NCBI RefSeq assembly: GCF_014199625.1 | Contig: NZ_JACHNY010000001.1 | Coordinates: 682,001-746,000, forward strand | DNA length: 64,000 nt | From: Sphingomonas abaci | GTDB lineage: Bacteria > Pseudomonadota > Alphaproteobacteria > Sphingomonadales > Sphingomonadaceae | Reading direction: 5' to 3' | In this document: piece by piece, positions 9,101 through 16,352 of the stretch | Numbering within the stretch: the first letter of the stretch is position 1 | Layout of the letters: every line of letters begins with the position of its first letter | Notes under the pieces: generated by a model | The model's input: the letters and a program-made list of their open reading frames with translations, nothing else | What the model was told of the DNA's origin: nothing | Database searches by the model: none | Position numbers and translations under genes: made by a program

Positions 9101-10806
9101 CCAGCTTCACCTATGACGCCACGCTCAACCTGGGCGTCGCCAGCGGCTATTCGGTGGTGGTGCAGCGGTTCGACGGCGCCAATTGGGTGGCGCTGCCGGG
9201 TGCGACGGGCAACAGCTCGCTGCTGGAGCTGGGATTGCTGAACGGCAATCTGGTCGCCGGGGCGAGCGACCTGGGACCGGGCACCTACCGCGCCTTCGTC
9301 ACCTTCGACAATACGCTCGGCGTCGGACTGCTCGGCGGCCTGTCGGTCAGCGGGGCCGACCGCGACTTCACCGATGTCGGGGCGGTGGTGCCCGCAGCCA
9401 CCAGCGGCAACGTCATCACCGATCCGGGTCCGGACGGCGCGGTCGACCGCGCCAGCCCGCAGACCAGCGTGCGCAGCGTCACGATCGGCGGCACGACCAC
9501 GCTGGTCGGCGGCGACGACACGGTGGTGGTCGGGCAATGGGGCCGGCTGGTGATCGATCGCGACGGCAGCTACACCTATACGCCGAATGCCGATGCCGGC
9601 GCGATCGGCCGGACCGACCGGTTCACCTATACGCTGCTCGACGCCAGCGATGGCGAGACGGAAAGCGCGACCCTGTCGGTCCGCATCGGCAGCCCGGACG
9701 TGTTCGGCGCGCCGCTGGCGGTCCACGACAGCGCGGTGGCGACGGCGAGCTTCGCCAACCTGGTCACCACCATCCCGGCGGCGATCGACTCCAGCTTCAC
9801 CACGCCGGGCGCGGTGCTGGGGACGCAGACCGGCCGCGTCACCGACAGCTTCACGGTCGAGCCGAACGCCACCGCCACCGTCACCCTGTCGGCGGTGGTG
9901 GCCCCTGGGCTGAGCGTGCTGCCCAGCTACACGATCAGCGTCACCAATGCGGCGGGCGTCGAGGTGGGCCGGGTACAGGGCGTGGCGCTGACCGGGCTGC
10001 TGGGCAGCGGCGTGACGCTGACCATGACCGGGCTGCCGTCGGGCACCTACAGCTATACCGTCACCAGCCCCAACACGCTGGGCCTGGGTTATGGCACCAA
10101 CGTCTATGTCGCGGAGACGGTGACCCATCTCGACCGCTATGTGCTGACCGGCGCGACGCCCGTACAGGGCGAGCTGCTCGGCAACGACGTGCTGGGCAGC
10201 AGTTTCCTGGGGGTGAAGATCCTGTCGGCCGGCGCCTATGTCGAGGTCGGCGAGACGCCGCTGACCATCGCCGGCGCGCATGGCACGCTGACGATCGACG
10301 AGACCGGCCACTATTCCTACCAGCCGAGCGCGACCCTGGGCTATGCGGCGGTCGATCCGGTCGACAGCTTCAGCTACCAGCTCGTCCAGCCGGACGGGCA
10401 GGTGTCGACGGCGCGGCTCGACGTGGCGGTCGACATCAACAACGGCGCGGTCCCGGTTGTGCCCGCCGCCGCCGTCAGCTTCATGGTGCTGGCGCCGGAA
10501 CAGGATGTCGTCTCGCTGTCGCTGACGGCGGCGCATCGCACCGACGCCGCCGCGACCACCGACCATCATCTGGCGCAGGCGACACTCGGCTTCGACACCC
10601 TGGCGAGCCAGGGCAGCGTCGACGATCTGCTCGGTCACTATCTGGATGCGCAAGGGTCGGCCGGCACGACCGGCCATGAGGCGTCCACGGTGACGGTCGC
10701 GGCGGACGTGACAAGCGCGCCGGTGCCGGTGGACGATCCGCTCGCCTATCTGGCGGTGCCGCTGGTGCATGAGGACGAGCGGCTGACGGCGCTGCACAGC
10801 GTGTGA
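3127..10806 (+). CDS. BapA/Bap/LapF-type giant adhesin with 21 tandem Ig-like repeats
   Basis: A 2559-residue secreted biofilm adhesin. Residues 1-~100 resemble the BapA-prefix domain. Residues ~108-152 form a Gly/Ala-rich hydrophobic stretch ending in GGGGGGDDG. From ~164 to ~1932 there are 21 tandem repeats of about 84 residues, each with a GTGEAGATVTVRD-like strand, an NGETL turn, a QADAAGNVSP segment and an APD linker, typical of bacterial Ig (Big_6-like) domains. The C-terminal ~620 residues are non-repetitive, with two VCBS-like DGSYTYTP/ETGHYSYQP modules (~2140 and ~2385) and a terminal region expected to hold the type I secretion signal. No N-terminal signal peptide is seen. The secretion operon follows directly at 10995-15633. 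Strong AGGAGG site before ATG. Confidence 0.9.
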   Translation: MAAEIIVKATGKASEVASTSSSIDLDAPSVVRLDVDQSQVADLARTGDDLVVQMNDGQAVRIEDYFVQKNGVSSDLVLRDGAQRMWLAHPEVAGAGRFTLLGELGEVEGLVAAGGAAAAGAGGGFVLPAVLGLAGAGGAAAAASGGGGGGDDGDVSPPLPLADTQAPGRPTATFAANGASLSGMGEAGATVQVRGADGAIVGTATVGGDGRFTVPLTQPQANGQTVTVAQSDAAGNVSPAATVTAPDITAPPAPTASLQAGGLTVAGTGEAGATITVRDAAGQTLATVTVDAQGNFNAVLAAPQANGGTLTVTQSDVAGNISPATSLVVLDITAPAVPTASIGNGGATVIGTGEAGATVTVRDAAGQPIGSAAVGVQGTYTATLATPQANGETLTVTQRDTAGNVSPATSVVAPDTTAPAAPTASVSSDGTTVIGTGEAGATVTIVGATGQPLATASVAADGRYSATLPAGVSDGQVLAVMQRDGADNISPATAAATPDLVAPPTPVATFGLDAATLSGTGEPGATVIIHDSVGAVIGTGRVGADGDWTVTLPTPRLAGETLSVDQRDAAGNTSADTPVTVPDMTPPAGLTATIGDGGATVSGAGEAGASVAVRDPAGAVIGAAIVGADGRYVAPLSPAQTNGETLQVTQADAAGNAAAPVAVTAPDITPPSAPTGTLAVDGTILTGTGEPGATVTVRAADGSVLGSAMVTADGGFAVPLPGAQVNGQTLRFDQADAAGNVSPAVQVVAADISAPLGLVALVSADGTLVTGVGEAGATVTVRDPAGAPIGTASVGADGTYVAPLTPAQRDGQVLQVTQADAAGNVSAPAAPVAPDLTAPAAPVAVLAADGASVTGTGEIGALVVVLGRDGSPLGSAVVGADGRYVAALAVPQTNGETLSVTQADAAGNVSAATPLIAADTSAPIGLTAAVNANGTIVLGEAEAGATVTVRDSAGAAIGTAVAAANGAYAVVLTVPQTNGETVQVTQADAAGNQSGPAPALAPDLTAPAAPGLSLNAGGTEASGAGEIGATVILRDAAGTEIGRAVVGANGVYTATLTPPQADGGLVSATQADAAGNVSLPATLAAPDITAPAAPLAALDATGAVVTGTGEPGATVTVRDALGNSFGSGLVDADGAYAITLATPQIDRQPLSVVQADAAGNPSPATPLTAPDLTPPAAPLGSVSADGETVAGTGEAGATVTVLDPVGRVLGSDVVAADGRFLVTLATPQINGQLLVLTQADIAGNVSPESLAPAPDTLVNDSPAAPTASVTVDGLVVFGTGQAGATITVYGPGGAVIGTTTVDPLGHYVAPLAAAQVNGETLHVVQADAQGDVSPPATATAPDLTGPLAPTAAIDAAGLVVTGVGEAGATVTVRDAAGHPLGSATVQPGGDYIVVLGVPQRDGETLSVVQVDASDNPSAPAIVTAPDLTAPPAPLGAVAADGLSVTGTGEAGATVSVRDAGGATLGTALVADDGRFTATLATAQRNGEPLVLDQSDADGNVSPATGIVAPDTTPPPAPLASVDASGTLVTGTGEAGATISVRDPAGALLGIATVGSDGRFVVALASPQGNGERLQVSQADVAGNAGPAITATAPDFTAPPAPLGQVSGDGAQLTGTGEPGAVVTITSAAGLTLGTATVAGDGRFVATLGIPQANGQTLTLTQADAAGNVSPAGQAVAPDITAPTGLTATVNANGTLVSGTGEVGALVSVRDPGGTVIGTAMVASNGSWSALLAAPQANGQVLHVTQGDVAGNVSAPVPAPAPDLIAPVAPTATVDATGTTVSGSGEAGATVRITDPAGAVIGTALVGGDGLYTATLTTPQANGQSLGVVQSDAAGNASPDIRVTAPDITAPAAPTATINPAGTVIAGSGEPGATVEVRNAGGIVIGSGVVGAGGGYSITLASAQQSGEALTVSQHDPAGNGSPGVAITAPFDIVAFDNSATAAIDLVPVETQRALGSANYTALASLGLVNLNAQVLAIPNVQFTVQAGHRLDASFTYDATLNLGVASGYSVVVQRFDGANWVALPGATGNSSLLELGLLNGNLVAGASDLGPGTYRAFVTFDNTLGVGLLGGLSVSGADRDFTDVGAVVPAATSGNVITDPGPDGAVDRASPQTSVRSVTIGGTTTLVGGDDTVVVGQWGRLVIDRDGSYTYTPNADAGAIGRTDRFTYTLLDASDGETESATLSVRIGSPDVFGAPLAVHDSAVATASFANLVTTIPAAIDSSFTTPGAVLGTQTGRVTDSFTVEPNATATVTLSAVVAPGLSVLPSYTISVTNAAGVEVGRVQGVALTGLLGSGVTLTMTGLPSGTYSYTVTSPNTLGLGYGTNVYVAETVTHLDRYVLTGATPVQGELLGNDVLGSSFLGVKILSAGAYVEVGETPLTIAGAHGTLTIDETGHYSYQPSATLGYAAVDPVDSFSYQLVQPDGQVSTARLDVAVDINNGAVPVVPAAAVSFMVLAPEQDVVSLSLTAAHRTDAAATTDHHLAQATLGFDTLASQGSVDDLLGHYLDAQGSAGTTGHEASTVTVAADVTSAPVPVDDPLAYLAVPLVHEDERLTALHSV
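3616..8925 (+). repeat. 21 tandem ~252-bp coding repeats inside the adhesin
   Basis: Counting every APD-TAP-like linker gives 21 consecutive units, almost all 252 bp (84 codons); one unit near 6890-7150 is a few codons longer (an LVNDSP insertion). The units are diverged yet share blocks encoding GEAGATVTV and QADAAGN. Such an array can gain or lose units by recombination, so copy number may differ between strains. Confidence 0.85.
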
Positions 10807-10823
10807 CGCCCGCCGCGCCATGG

Positions 10824-10850
10824 ACCGCCCCGGCGCAGGCCGGGGTGGTC
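10824..10850 (+). terminator. hairpin downstream of the adhesin
   Basis: GACCGCCCCGGC (10824-10835) pairs with GCCGGGGTGGTC (10839-10850) with one mismatch, 18 nt after the adhesin stop, followed by CTTTC. It is also a diverged relative of the CCCCGG-N6-CCGGGG repeats seen elsewhere in the window. It may partly separate adhesin transcription from the secretion genes. Confidence 0.5.
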
Positions 10851-10994
10851 CTTTCGCAGCGGCCTTGCTGGAGGATCCGGTCCGCAAACGGAGTCGATAG
10901 CGGGGCGCAACCCCCTGACAAACGGCAATTCTTTCCCGGATTTTAAGCATGTTCGGCGATCTTTTCCGCACCACGGGAAAGGGTTTTGGACGAC

Positions 10995-12293
10995 ATGTTT
11001 CGATGGCAGCGATGGGCCGGTACGGCGGTCGCGATCCTGTCCCTGGCGTCGATCGGGCACGCCGCCGCGACGACCGAGCCGGTGACCCTGCCGGGCGCGA
11101 TGCGCGAAATGCTGGCCTGGCATCCGGGCATCGCCCAGGCCGCCGCCACGATCGATGCGCGCGACGCCGAGGTGGAGGTCGCGCGCGCCGGCTATCTGCC
11201 GCGGATCAGCGCCGGGGTCGGCAGCGGCTACGACAACCGGCTGGGGTCGAGCTGGCGGCCGCGCCCGCAGGTCTCCGCATCGCAGATGCTGTTCGATTTC
11301 GGCAAGGTGTCGAGCGCGGTCGATGCCGCGCGCGCCGGCACCCGGATCGGCCGCGCCGACCTGTTGCTGGCGGTGGACGGGCTGATCCGCGAGACCGGCT
11401 ATGCGGTGGTCGAGCTGCAACGCAATGTCGCGCTGCGCACGGTCGCCAACGAGCAGCTTGAGCGCATCCGCGCGATCAGCGACCTGGTCGGCAACCGTTT
11501 CGCGAAAGGCGCGACCACCCGGTCCGACGCGCTCCAGGCGCAGTCGCGCGTCGCGGCGGCGGAGGCGACGCTGGCGCGGATCGATGCCGAGGAACGTCGC
11601 TGGGCCAGCAACCTCGCCTTCCTGCTCGGCCGCGATGCGCCGCCGGCCGCGATCGACACCGACATGCCCGAATGGCTGGCGCACAGCTGCGACGACGCCG
11701 CGATCGATTGGGACGCGGTGCCCGCGGTGATGCGCGCCGAGGCGCAGCGGTCCCAGGCCGATGCCGACCTGCGCCGCAACCGCGCCGCCCGCTTGCCGAC
11801 GGTCGCGCTGGCCGGCGACGCCGCCACTGACCCGTCCGGCCCCTTCACCAGCCGCAGCGCCTATAGCTTCGGCCTCAGCGTCACCAGCGACGTGTTCGGC
11901 GGCAACGCGGTGCGCGCCCGCGTGCGCGGGGCGAGCGCCGCCGTCAGCGCCGCGGAGGCAGGCGCGCGCCAGGCGCGGCTGGAGACGGGCCAGCGGCTGG
12001 CCGAGGCGCAGCAGCAGATCGTCAGCCTCACCGCGTTGCTCGACACGCTGTCCGCGCGCCAGGGCGACATGGTGGAGACGGGCAAGCTCTATCGCCTGCA
12101 ATATCTCGACATGGGCACGCGCACGCTGGTCGACCTGCTCAACGCCGAACAGGAATTGCAGCAGGCCCGGTTCGACTCGGTCAACACCGCGCACGACCTG
12201 CGCCGGCTGCAGCTCGACTGCCTCTACTATTCCGGCCGCTCGCGCGACGCGTTCGCGCTGACCGGCACCAGCTTCCGGGGAGTGACGCTGTGA
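10995..12293 (+). CDS. TolC-family outer-membrane protein of the adhesin type I secretion system
   Basis: A 432-residue outer-membrane efflux protein (TolC/LapE-like). A signal peptide of about 22 residues ending near SIGHAAA is followed by two paired coiled-coil regions with the family's duplicated pattern, for example EVEVARAGYLPRISAGVGSG early and NAEQELQQARFD late. It should form the trimeric exit duct. ATG 10995 has GGGAAAGGG about 11 nt upstream; a TTG at 10986 is in frame and could add three residues. It is the first gene of a three-gene operon and overlaps the ABC transporter by GTGA, so the two are translationally coupled. Confidence 0.88.
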   Translation: MFRWQRWAGTAVAILSLASIGHAAATTEPVTLPGAMREMLAWHPGIAQAAATIDARDAEVEVARAGYLPRISAGVGSGYDNRLGSSWRPRPQVSASQMLFDFGKVSSAVDAARAGTRIGRADLLLAVDGLIRETGYAVVELQRNVALRTVANEQLERIRAISDLVGNRFAKGATTRSDALQAQSRVAAAEATLARIDAEERRWASNLAFLLGRDAPPAAIDTDMPEWLAHSCDDAAIDWDAVPAVMRAEAQRSQADADLRRNRAARLPTVALAGDAATDPSGPFTSRSAYSFGLSVTSDVFGGNAVRARVRGASAAVSAAEAGARQARLETGQRLAEAQQQIVSLTALLDTLSARQGDMVETGKLYRLQYLDMGTRTLVDLLNAEQELQQARFDSVNTAHDLRRLQLDCLYYSGRSRDAFALTGTSFRGVTL

Positions 12294-14440
12294 CCGCGCC
12301 CTTTCGCATCGACGACACGCATACCGGCCTCCATGCCTGGATCGACCTGCTGGGGCAGGTCGCGCGCCATTACCGCATCCCCCTGCCCGAACAGCGTGCG
12401 CGGCTCGCCGGCCTGTGGCACGGCACCGCGGACGAGGAGGCGCGCATCGCCACGGTGGCGCGCGCCGCCGGCCTGTCGGTCCGCTTCGTGGCGCCGCAAG
12501 CGGCCAAGCTGTCGAGCTGGCGGCTACCGGTGATCCTGGCGCTTGCGGGCGGCGAACTGGCGCTGGTCACGGCGATCGATGGCGAGGGACACGCGCATTT
12601 CTCGGTCGCGGGCGAAGGCGGCCTGTCCGCCGCGCGGCCGTTGTCCGAACTGCTGGCGGCGGCGGAGCGGATCGTCGTTCCCCGCCCCGCCCGCTCGGCC
12701 CAGGACGTGCGGGTCGACACCTATATCCGCCCGTACCGCGAGCATTGGCTGCGCGCCACGCTGTTGCAGGATGCGCGCGGCTATGTCCCGGTCGCGATCG
12801 CCTCGATCGTCACCAACTGCCTGGGGCTGGCGGGCGTGCTGTTCTCGATGCAGGTCTATGATCGGGTGATCCCAGCCCAGTCGATCCCGACGCTGACGAT
12901 CCTGTTCCTGGGCGTGCTGCTGGCGACGGGATTCGATTTCCTGCTGCGGCGGATGCGCGTGTCGATCACCGACCTGTTGGGCAAGCGCACCGACCTGCGC
13001 CTGTCGGACCAGGTGTTCGGTCACGCCCTGCGCGTCCGCAACAAGGCGCGGCCGACCTCCACCGGCACCTTCATCGCCCAACTTCGGGACCTGGAGCAGG
13101 TGCGCGACATGCTGACCTCGACCACGGTCGCGGCGGTGGCGGACCTGCCCTTCTTCCTCGTGTTCCTCGCCTTGCTCTGCATGATCGGCGGCGTGCTGGC
13201 GCTGGTGCCGGTGGTCGCGCTGGTCCTGCTGCTCGCACCCAGCCTGCTGGCGCAGCGGCGGCTGCGCGCCCACGCCACCGAGTCGATGCGCGAGACCTCG
13301 CTGCGCAACGCCCTGCTGGTCGAGGCGGTGCAGGGCATCGAGGACATCAAGACGCTCCAGGCCGAGGAGCGCTTCCAGCGCCAATGGAACCATTGCAACG
13401 CGGTCGCGGGCGAGGCGCAGCTCCGCCTGCGCGGCCTGACCGCCAGCCTGTCGACCTGGGCGCAAAGCGTGCAGAACCTGGTCTATGCCGGGGTCATCCT
13501 GGTCGGAGCGCCATTGGTGATCGCCGGCGACATCACCACCGGCGCGCTGGTCGCGACCTCGATGCTGGCCAGCCGGATGATGGCGCCGATGGGCCAGGTG
13601 TCGCACCTGCTCGGCCGCTATCAACATGCCAAGGTCGCCGCGCAGAGCCTGAACCAGATCATGGCGCTGCCCGTCGACCATCCCGAGGCGGAGCATCGCA
13701 TCCCCCTGCCCGTGGTGCGTGGCGGCTTCCTGCTGACCGGCGCCGCCTTCGGCTATGCCGATCCGCCCGCCCCGCCGGCCCTGTCGGTGGCGCGGCTGGA
13801 GATCGCACCAGGCGAGAAGATCGCGCTGCTCGGCCGCAACGGCGCGGGCAAGTCGACATTGCTCCAGGCGCTGTCCGGGATGATGCCGCCCATGTCCGGC
13901 GAAGTGCTGGTCGACGGCCTGGCGCTGCACCAGGTCGATCCCGCGGACATCCGCCGCGACGTGGCGCTGCTGACCCAGACCAGCCGGCTGTTCCACGGCA
14001 CCTTGCGCGAGAACCTGACGATGGGCGCGCCGCACGCGACCGATGCGGCGATCCTGCAGACGCTGGCGATGGTCGGCGCGACCGACTTCGTCCGGCGGCT
14101 GCGCGAGGGGCTGGACCACCAGATCCTGGAGGGCGGGCGCGGCCTGTCCGGCGGGCAGGTGCAGGCACTGCTGCTCGCCCGGCTGCTGCTGCGCGATCCG
14201 CGCGTGCTGCTGCTCGACGAGCCGACCGCGGCGATGGACGAGATGGCCGAGCGCCGCTTCATCGAATCGCTGCGCGAGACCAGCCGCGACCGGACGCTCG
14301 TCGTCGCCACCCACCGGATGCGCGTGCTCGACCTGGTCGATCGCGTGATCGTGATCGACGAGGGCCGCATCCTGCTCGACCAACCCAAGGCCGCCGCGCT
14401 CGACGCGATGCGCGCCGCCGCGCGGAGTAGCGCCGCATGA
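12290..14440 (+). CDS. type I secretion ABC transporter (permease-ATPase), LapB-like
   Basis: 716 residues with the three-part layout of large-adhesin exporters. Residues 1-~135 form a C39-peptidase-like domain; the usual catalytic cysteine near the N-terminus is absent, so it should act in substrate docking rather than proteolysis. A six-helix membrane domain follows (~160-440). The ATPase domain has Walker A GRNGAGKST (~515-523), signature LSGGQ (~618) and Walker B VLLLDEPT (~639-646). GTG start 12290 overlaps the upstream stop. Predicted to power export of the adjacent adhesin across the inner membrane. Confidence 0.92.
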   Translation: MTAPFRIDDTHTGLHAWIDLLGQVARHYRIPLPEQRARLAGLWHGTADEEARIATVARAAGLSVRFVAPQAAKLSSWRLPVILALAGGELALVTAIDGEGHAHFSVAGEGGLSAARPLSELLAAAERIVVPRPARSAQDVRVDTYIRPYREHWLRATLLQDARGYVPVAIASIVTNCLGLAGVLFSMQVYDRVIPAQSIPTLTILFLGVLLATGFDFLLRRMRVSITDLLGKRTDLRLSDQVFGHALRVRNKARPTSTGTFIAQLRDLEQVRDMLTSTTVAAVADLPFFLVFLALLCMIGGVLALVPVVALVLLLAPSLLAQRRLRAHATESMRETSLRNALLVEAVQGIEDIKTLQAEERFQRQWNHCNAVAGEAQLRLRGLTASLSTWAQSVQNLVYAGVILVGAPLVIAGDITTGALVATSMLASRMMAPMGQVSHLLGRYQHAKVAAQSLNQIMALPVDHPEAEHRIPLPVVRGGFLLTGAAFGYADPPAPPALSVARLEIAPGEKIALLGRNGAGKSTLLQALSGMMPPMSGEVLVDGLALHQVDPADIRRDVALLTQTSRLFHGTLRENLTMGAPHATDAAILQTLAMVGATDFVRRLREGLDHQILEGGRGLSGGQVQALLLARLLLRDPRVLLLDEPTAAMDEMAERRFIESLRETSRDRTLVVATHRMRVLDLVDRVIVIDEGRILLDQPKAAALDAMRAAARSSAA

Positions 14441-15633
14441 CCAGCCTGTCCCCCGCCGCCCCCGCCCCCGCCTTCTCCCTCGACGACGATGGCGGGCAGC
14501 GCCTGCGCGCGGCGCGGCGCCTGACCTGGATCGTCGCGGCGATGTTCGTCGTCGCCCTGCTCTGGGCCTGGGCGGCGACGCTGGACGAGGTCGCGACCGG
14601 TCAGGGCCGGGTCGTGCCGACCAGCCACGACCAGGTGCTGCAATCGCTGGAGGGCGGCATCCTGAAGCGGATGCTGGTCCACCAGGACGATATCGTGAAG
14701 CCCGGTCAGGTGCTGGCGCAACTCGATCCGACCCAGGCCGGATCGACCGTGGAGGAAAGCGCCGCCAAGTACCGCGCCGCACTGGCCAGCCAGGCGCGGC
14801 TCCAGGCGGAGGTGAACGGCACGGGCCTCCGCTTTCCCGCCGAGCTCAACGGCTTTCCCGCGCTGAAAGCCGAGCAGCAGCGCTTGTTCGAGACGCGCCG
14901 CGCCAGCCTGTCCGCCTCGACCGGGCTGATCGACCAGTCGCTGGCGCTGATCCGGCGCGAGGAGGGGATCGGCGAGTCGCTGATCGCGGTTGGCGCGGCG
15001 AGCCAGGTCGAGGTGCTTCGGCTGAAGCGGCAGCGCGCCGATCTCGACCTGAAGAAATCGGACCTGCAATCGCAATATCTGGTGGAGGCGCGGCAGGACC
15101 TGGCCAAGGTCAGCGAGGAGGTGGAGGCACTGGCCCCGGTGGTGCGCGGCCGCTCGGACACGGTGCAGCGGCTGACCCTGCGCTCGCCGGTGCGCGGCGT
15201 GGTCAAGAACATCGAGGTGTCGACGGTGGGCGGCGTCATCGCGCCGGGCGGCAAGGTGATGGAGATCGTGCCGCTCGACGACCGGCTGCTGATCGAGGCG
15301 CGCATGGCGCCCCGCGACATCGCCTTCATCCGGCCGGGCCAACGCGCCAGCGTCAAGGTCACCGCCTATGACTATGCGATCTTCGGCGGATTGGAGGGCG
15401 AGGTGAGCAGCATCTCGCCCGACACGATCCGCGACGAGGTGAACCCGGACCTTTATTATTACCGCGTCTTCGTGCGCACCAAGTCGGATGCGCTGGTCAA
15501 CACGGCGGGGCGGCGCTTCCCGATCGTGCCGGGCATGATCGCCACGGTCGATGTCCACACCGGCACCAAGACGGTGCTGCAATATCTGCTCAAGCCGCTG
15601 AACCGGGCGCGCGAGGCGATGCGCGAGCGGTGA
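14437..15633 (+). CDS. HlyD-family type I secretion periplasmic adaptor, LapC-like
   Basis: 398 residues: a short cytoplasmic N-terminus, one membrane helix (~28-48, around VAAMFVVALLWAWAAT), a biotinyl-lipoyl-like hairpin flanking a long coiled coil (~90-230), and a C-terminal beta-barrel region with APGGKVMEIVPLDD and RPGQRASVKVTAYDYAIFGG, characteristic of the HlyD/LapC group. It links the ABC exporter to the TolC-like duct. ATGA overlap with the exporter gene; last gene of the secretion operon. Confidence 0.92.
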   Translation: MTSLSPAAPAPAFSLDDDGGQRLRAARRLTWIVAAMFVVALLWAWAATLDEVATGQGRVVPTSHDQVLQSLEGGILKRMLVHQDDIVKPGQVLAQLDPTQAGSTVEESAAKYRAALASQARLQAEVNGTGLRFPAELNGFPALKAEQQRLFETRRASLSASTGLIDQSLALIRREEGIGESLIAVGAASQVEVLRLKRQRADLDLKKSDLQSQYLVEARQDLAKVSEEVEALAPVVRGRSDTVQRLTLRSPVRGVVKNIEVSTVGGVIAPGGKVMEIVPLDDRLLIEARMAPRDIAFIRPGQRASVKVTAYDYAIFGGLEGEVSSISPDTIRDEVNPDLYYYRVFVRTKSDALVNTAGRRFPIVPGMIATVDVHTGTKTVLQYLLKPLNRAREAMRER

Positions 15634-15811
15634 TCCCGGGGGCATCGCATGACGCCGATCCGGACCGGATAGGGCATCGTCAGCGCGGCGAAGCAATCCG
15701 GGGCGTCCCGCGTGTCGCCGCGCTCACGGCAACGCGCCGATGCAAGATGAACCCGCTAAGGTATTGAAGTATAGTCAAACTGGATGTGATAGTCAGGCCC
15801 CAGGTAAGGTT

Positions 15812-15829
15812 TCGGAAAGCATTTTCCGA
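15812..15829 (+). promoter_or_regulatory. inverted repeat upstream of the MarR-like gene (candidate operator)
   Basis: TCGGAAA (15812-15818), GCAT, TTTCCGA (15823-15829): a perfect 7-bp palindromic repeat followed by AAAAAA, 43 nt before the likely ATG at 15872. It lies in an unusually AT-rich island (~15755-15870) that also holds a repeated ATAGTC (15771 and 15790 region). MarR proteins usually bind palindromes near their own promoter, so autoregulation is a reasonable guess. Confidence 0.4.
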
Positions 15830-15871
15830 CAAAAAATCCTTAACACAACCAAGGTTTTAGGGTCGAACTTC

Positions 15872-16339
15872 ATGTCCACCCCGCTTGCCGTCGATACCCT
15901 GGCGCGGCTCGGCACCCCCTCGACGGGCGCCCCGCGCACGCTGCTCGACATGGCGCGCCAGACGCAGACGATGCGCGCCACCGTCGCCGCCTTCTTCCCG
16001 CGCGACATCTTCCGCGATTCCGCCTGGGACATGATGCTGGAGACGTTCGTCGCCGGCGAGGAGGGCCGAAACCTGTGCGTCAAGCAGGTCATCCTGGTTT
16101 CCGGCGAGACCTCGACCAGCGCGCTGCGCCGGATCGACCGGCTGGAAGCGGCCGGACTGATGGCGCGCCGGGTCGATCCGGCCGACCATCGCCGCGTGTC
16201 GGTGACGCTGACGGTCAAGGGGCATGACGCGATGGCGGCGATGCTGCGCAGTCTGTTTGTCACGGGCGACCGGCCGGTCCGGACCGGCGCGGCGCCCCAA
16301 GGCTTCCACCCCGCCTATCTCCCCGGCCTGAGCAATTGA
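15872..16339 (+). CDS. MarR-like winged-helix transcriptional regulator
   Basis: 155 residues from ATG 15872. The frame stays open upstream to 15740, but that stretch is AT-rich, reads like non-coding DNA and contains a palindrome, so I chose the later ATG. The winged helix is clear: LCVKQVILVSGETSTSALRRIDRLEAAGL is helix-turn-helix and RRVDPADHRRVSVTLTVKG is the wing with the DxR pattern of MarR proteins. It sits directly after the adhesin secretion operon and before a diguanylate cyclase, so control of surface attachment is possible but inferred only from position. Confidence 0.75.
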   Translation: MSTPLAVDTLARLGTPSTGAPRTLLDMARQTQTMRATVAAFFPRDIFRDSAWDMMLETFVAGEEGRNLCVKQVILVSGETSTSALRRIDRLEAAGLMARRVDPADHRRVSVTLTVKGHDAMAAMLRSLFVTGDRPVRTGAAPQGFHPAYLPGLSN

Positions 16340-16352
16340 GATGCGCTCAGGC
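16326..16352. terminator. shared hairpin between convergent genes
   Basis: GCCTGAGC (16326-16333) pairs with GCTCAGGC (16345-16352) across an 11-nt loop. The hairpin covers the stop codons of both the MarR-like gene (+) and the diguanylate cyclase (-). It could act as a bidirectional terminator; no long T-run is present. Confidence 0.4.

Noticed and set aside
2956..10974. 2672-codon open frame antisense to the adhesin
   Set aside because: It mirrors the codon phase of a GC-rich repeat gene. The translation is a monotonous Arg/Gly/Asp/Ala repeat without domain features, whereas the plus frame has a clear adhesin architecture and ribosome site.
12524..14782. 752-codon antisense frame over the ABC exporter gene
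   Set aside because: Arg/Gln/His-rich shadow translation; the plus-strand frame has Walker A, signature and Walker B motifs.
13753..15696. 647-codon antisense frame over exporter and HlyD-like genes
   Set aside because: Shadow frame crossing two well-supported plus-strand genes; no coherent domain.
15740..15871. 44-codon N-terminal extension of the MarR-like protein
   Set aside because: AT-rich, contains a palindrome and lacks a ribosome site; more likely promoter DNA.
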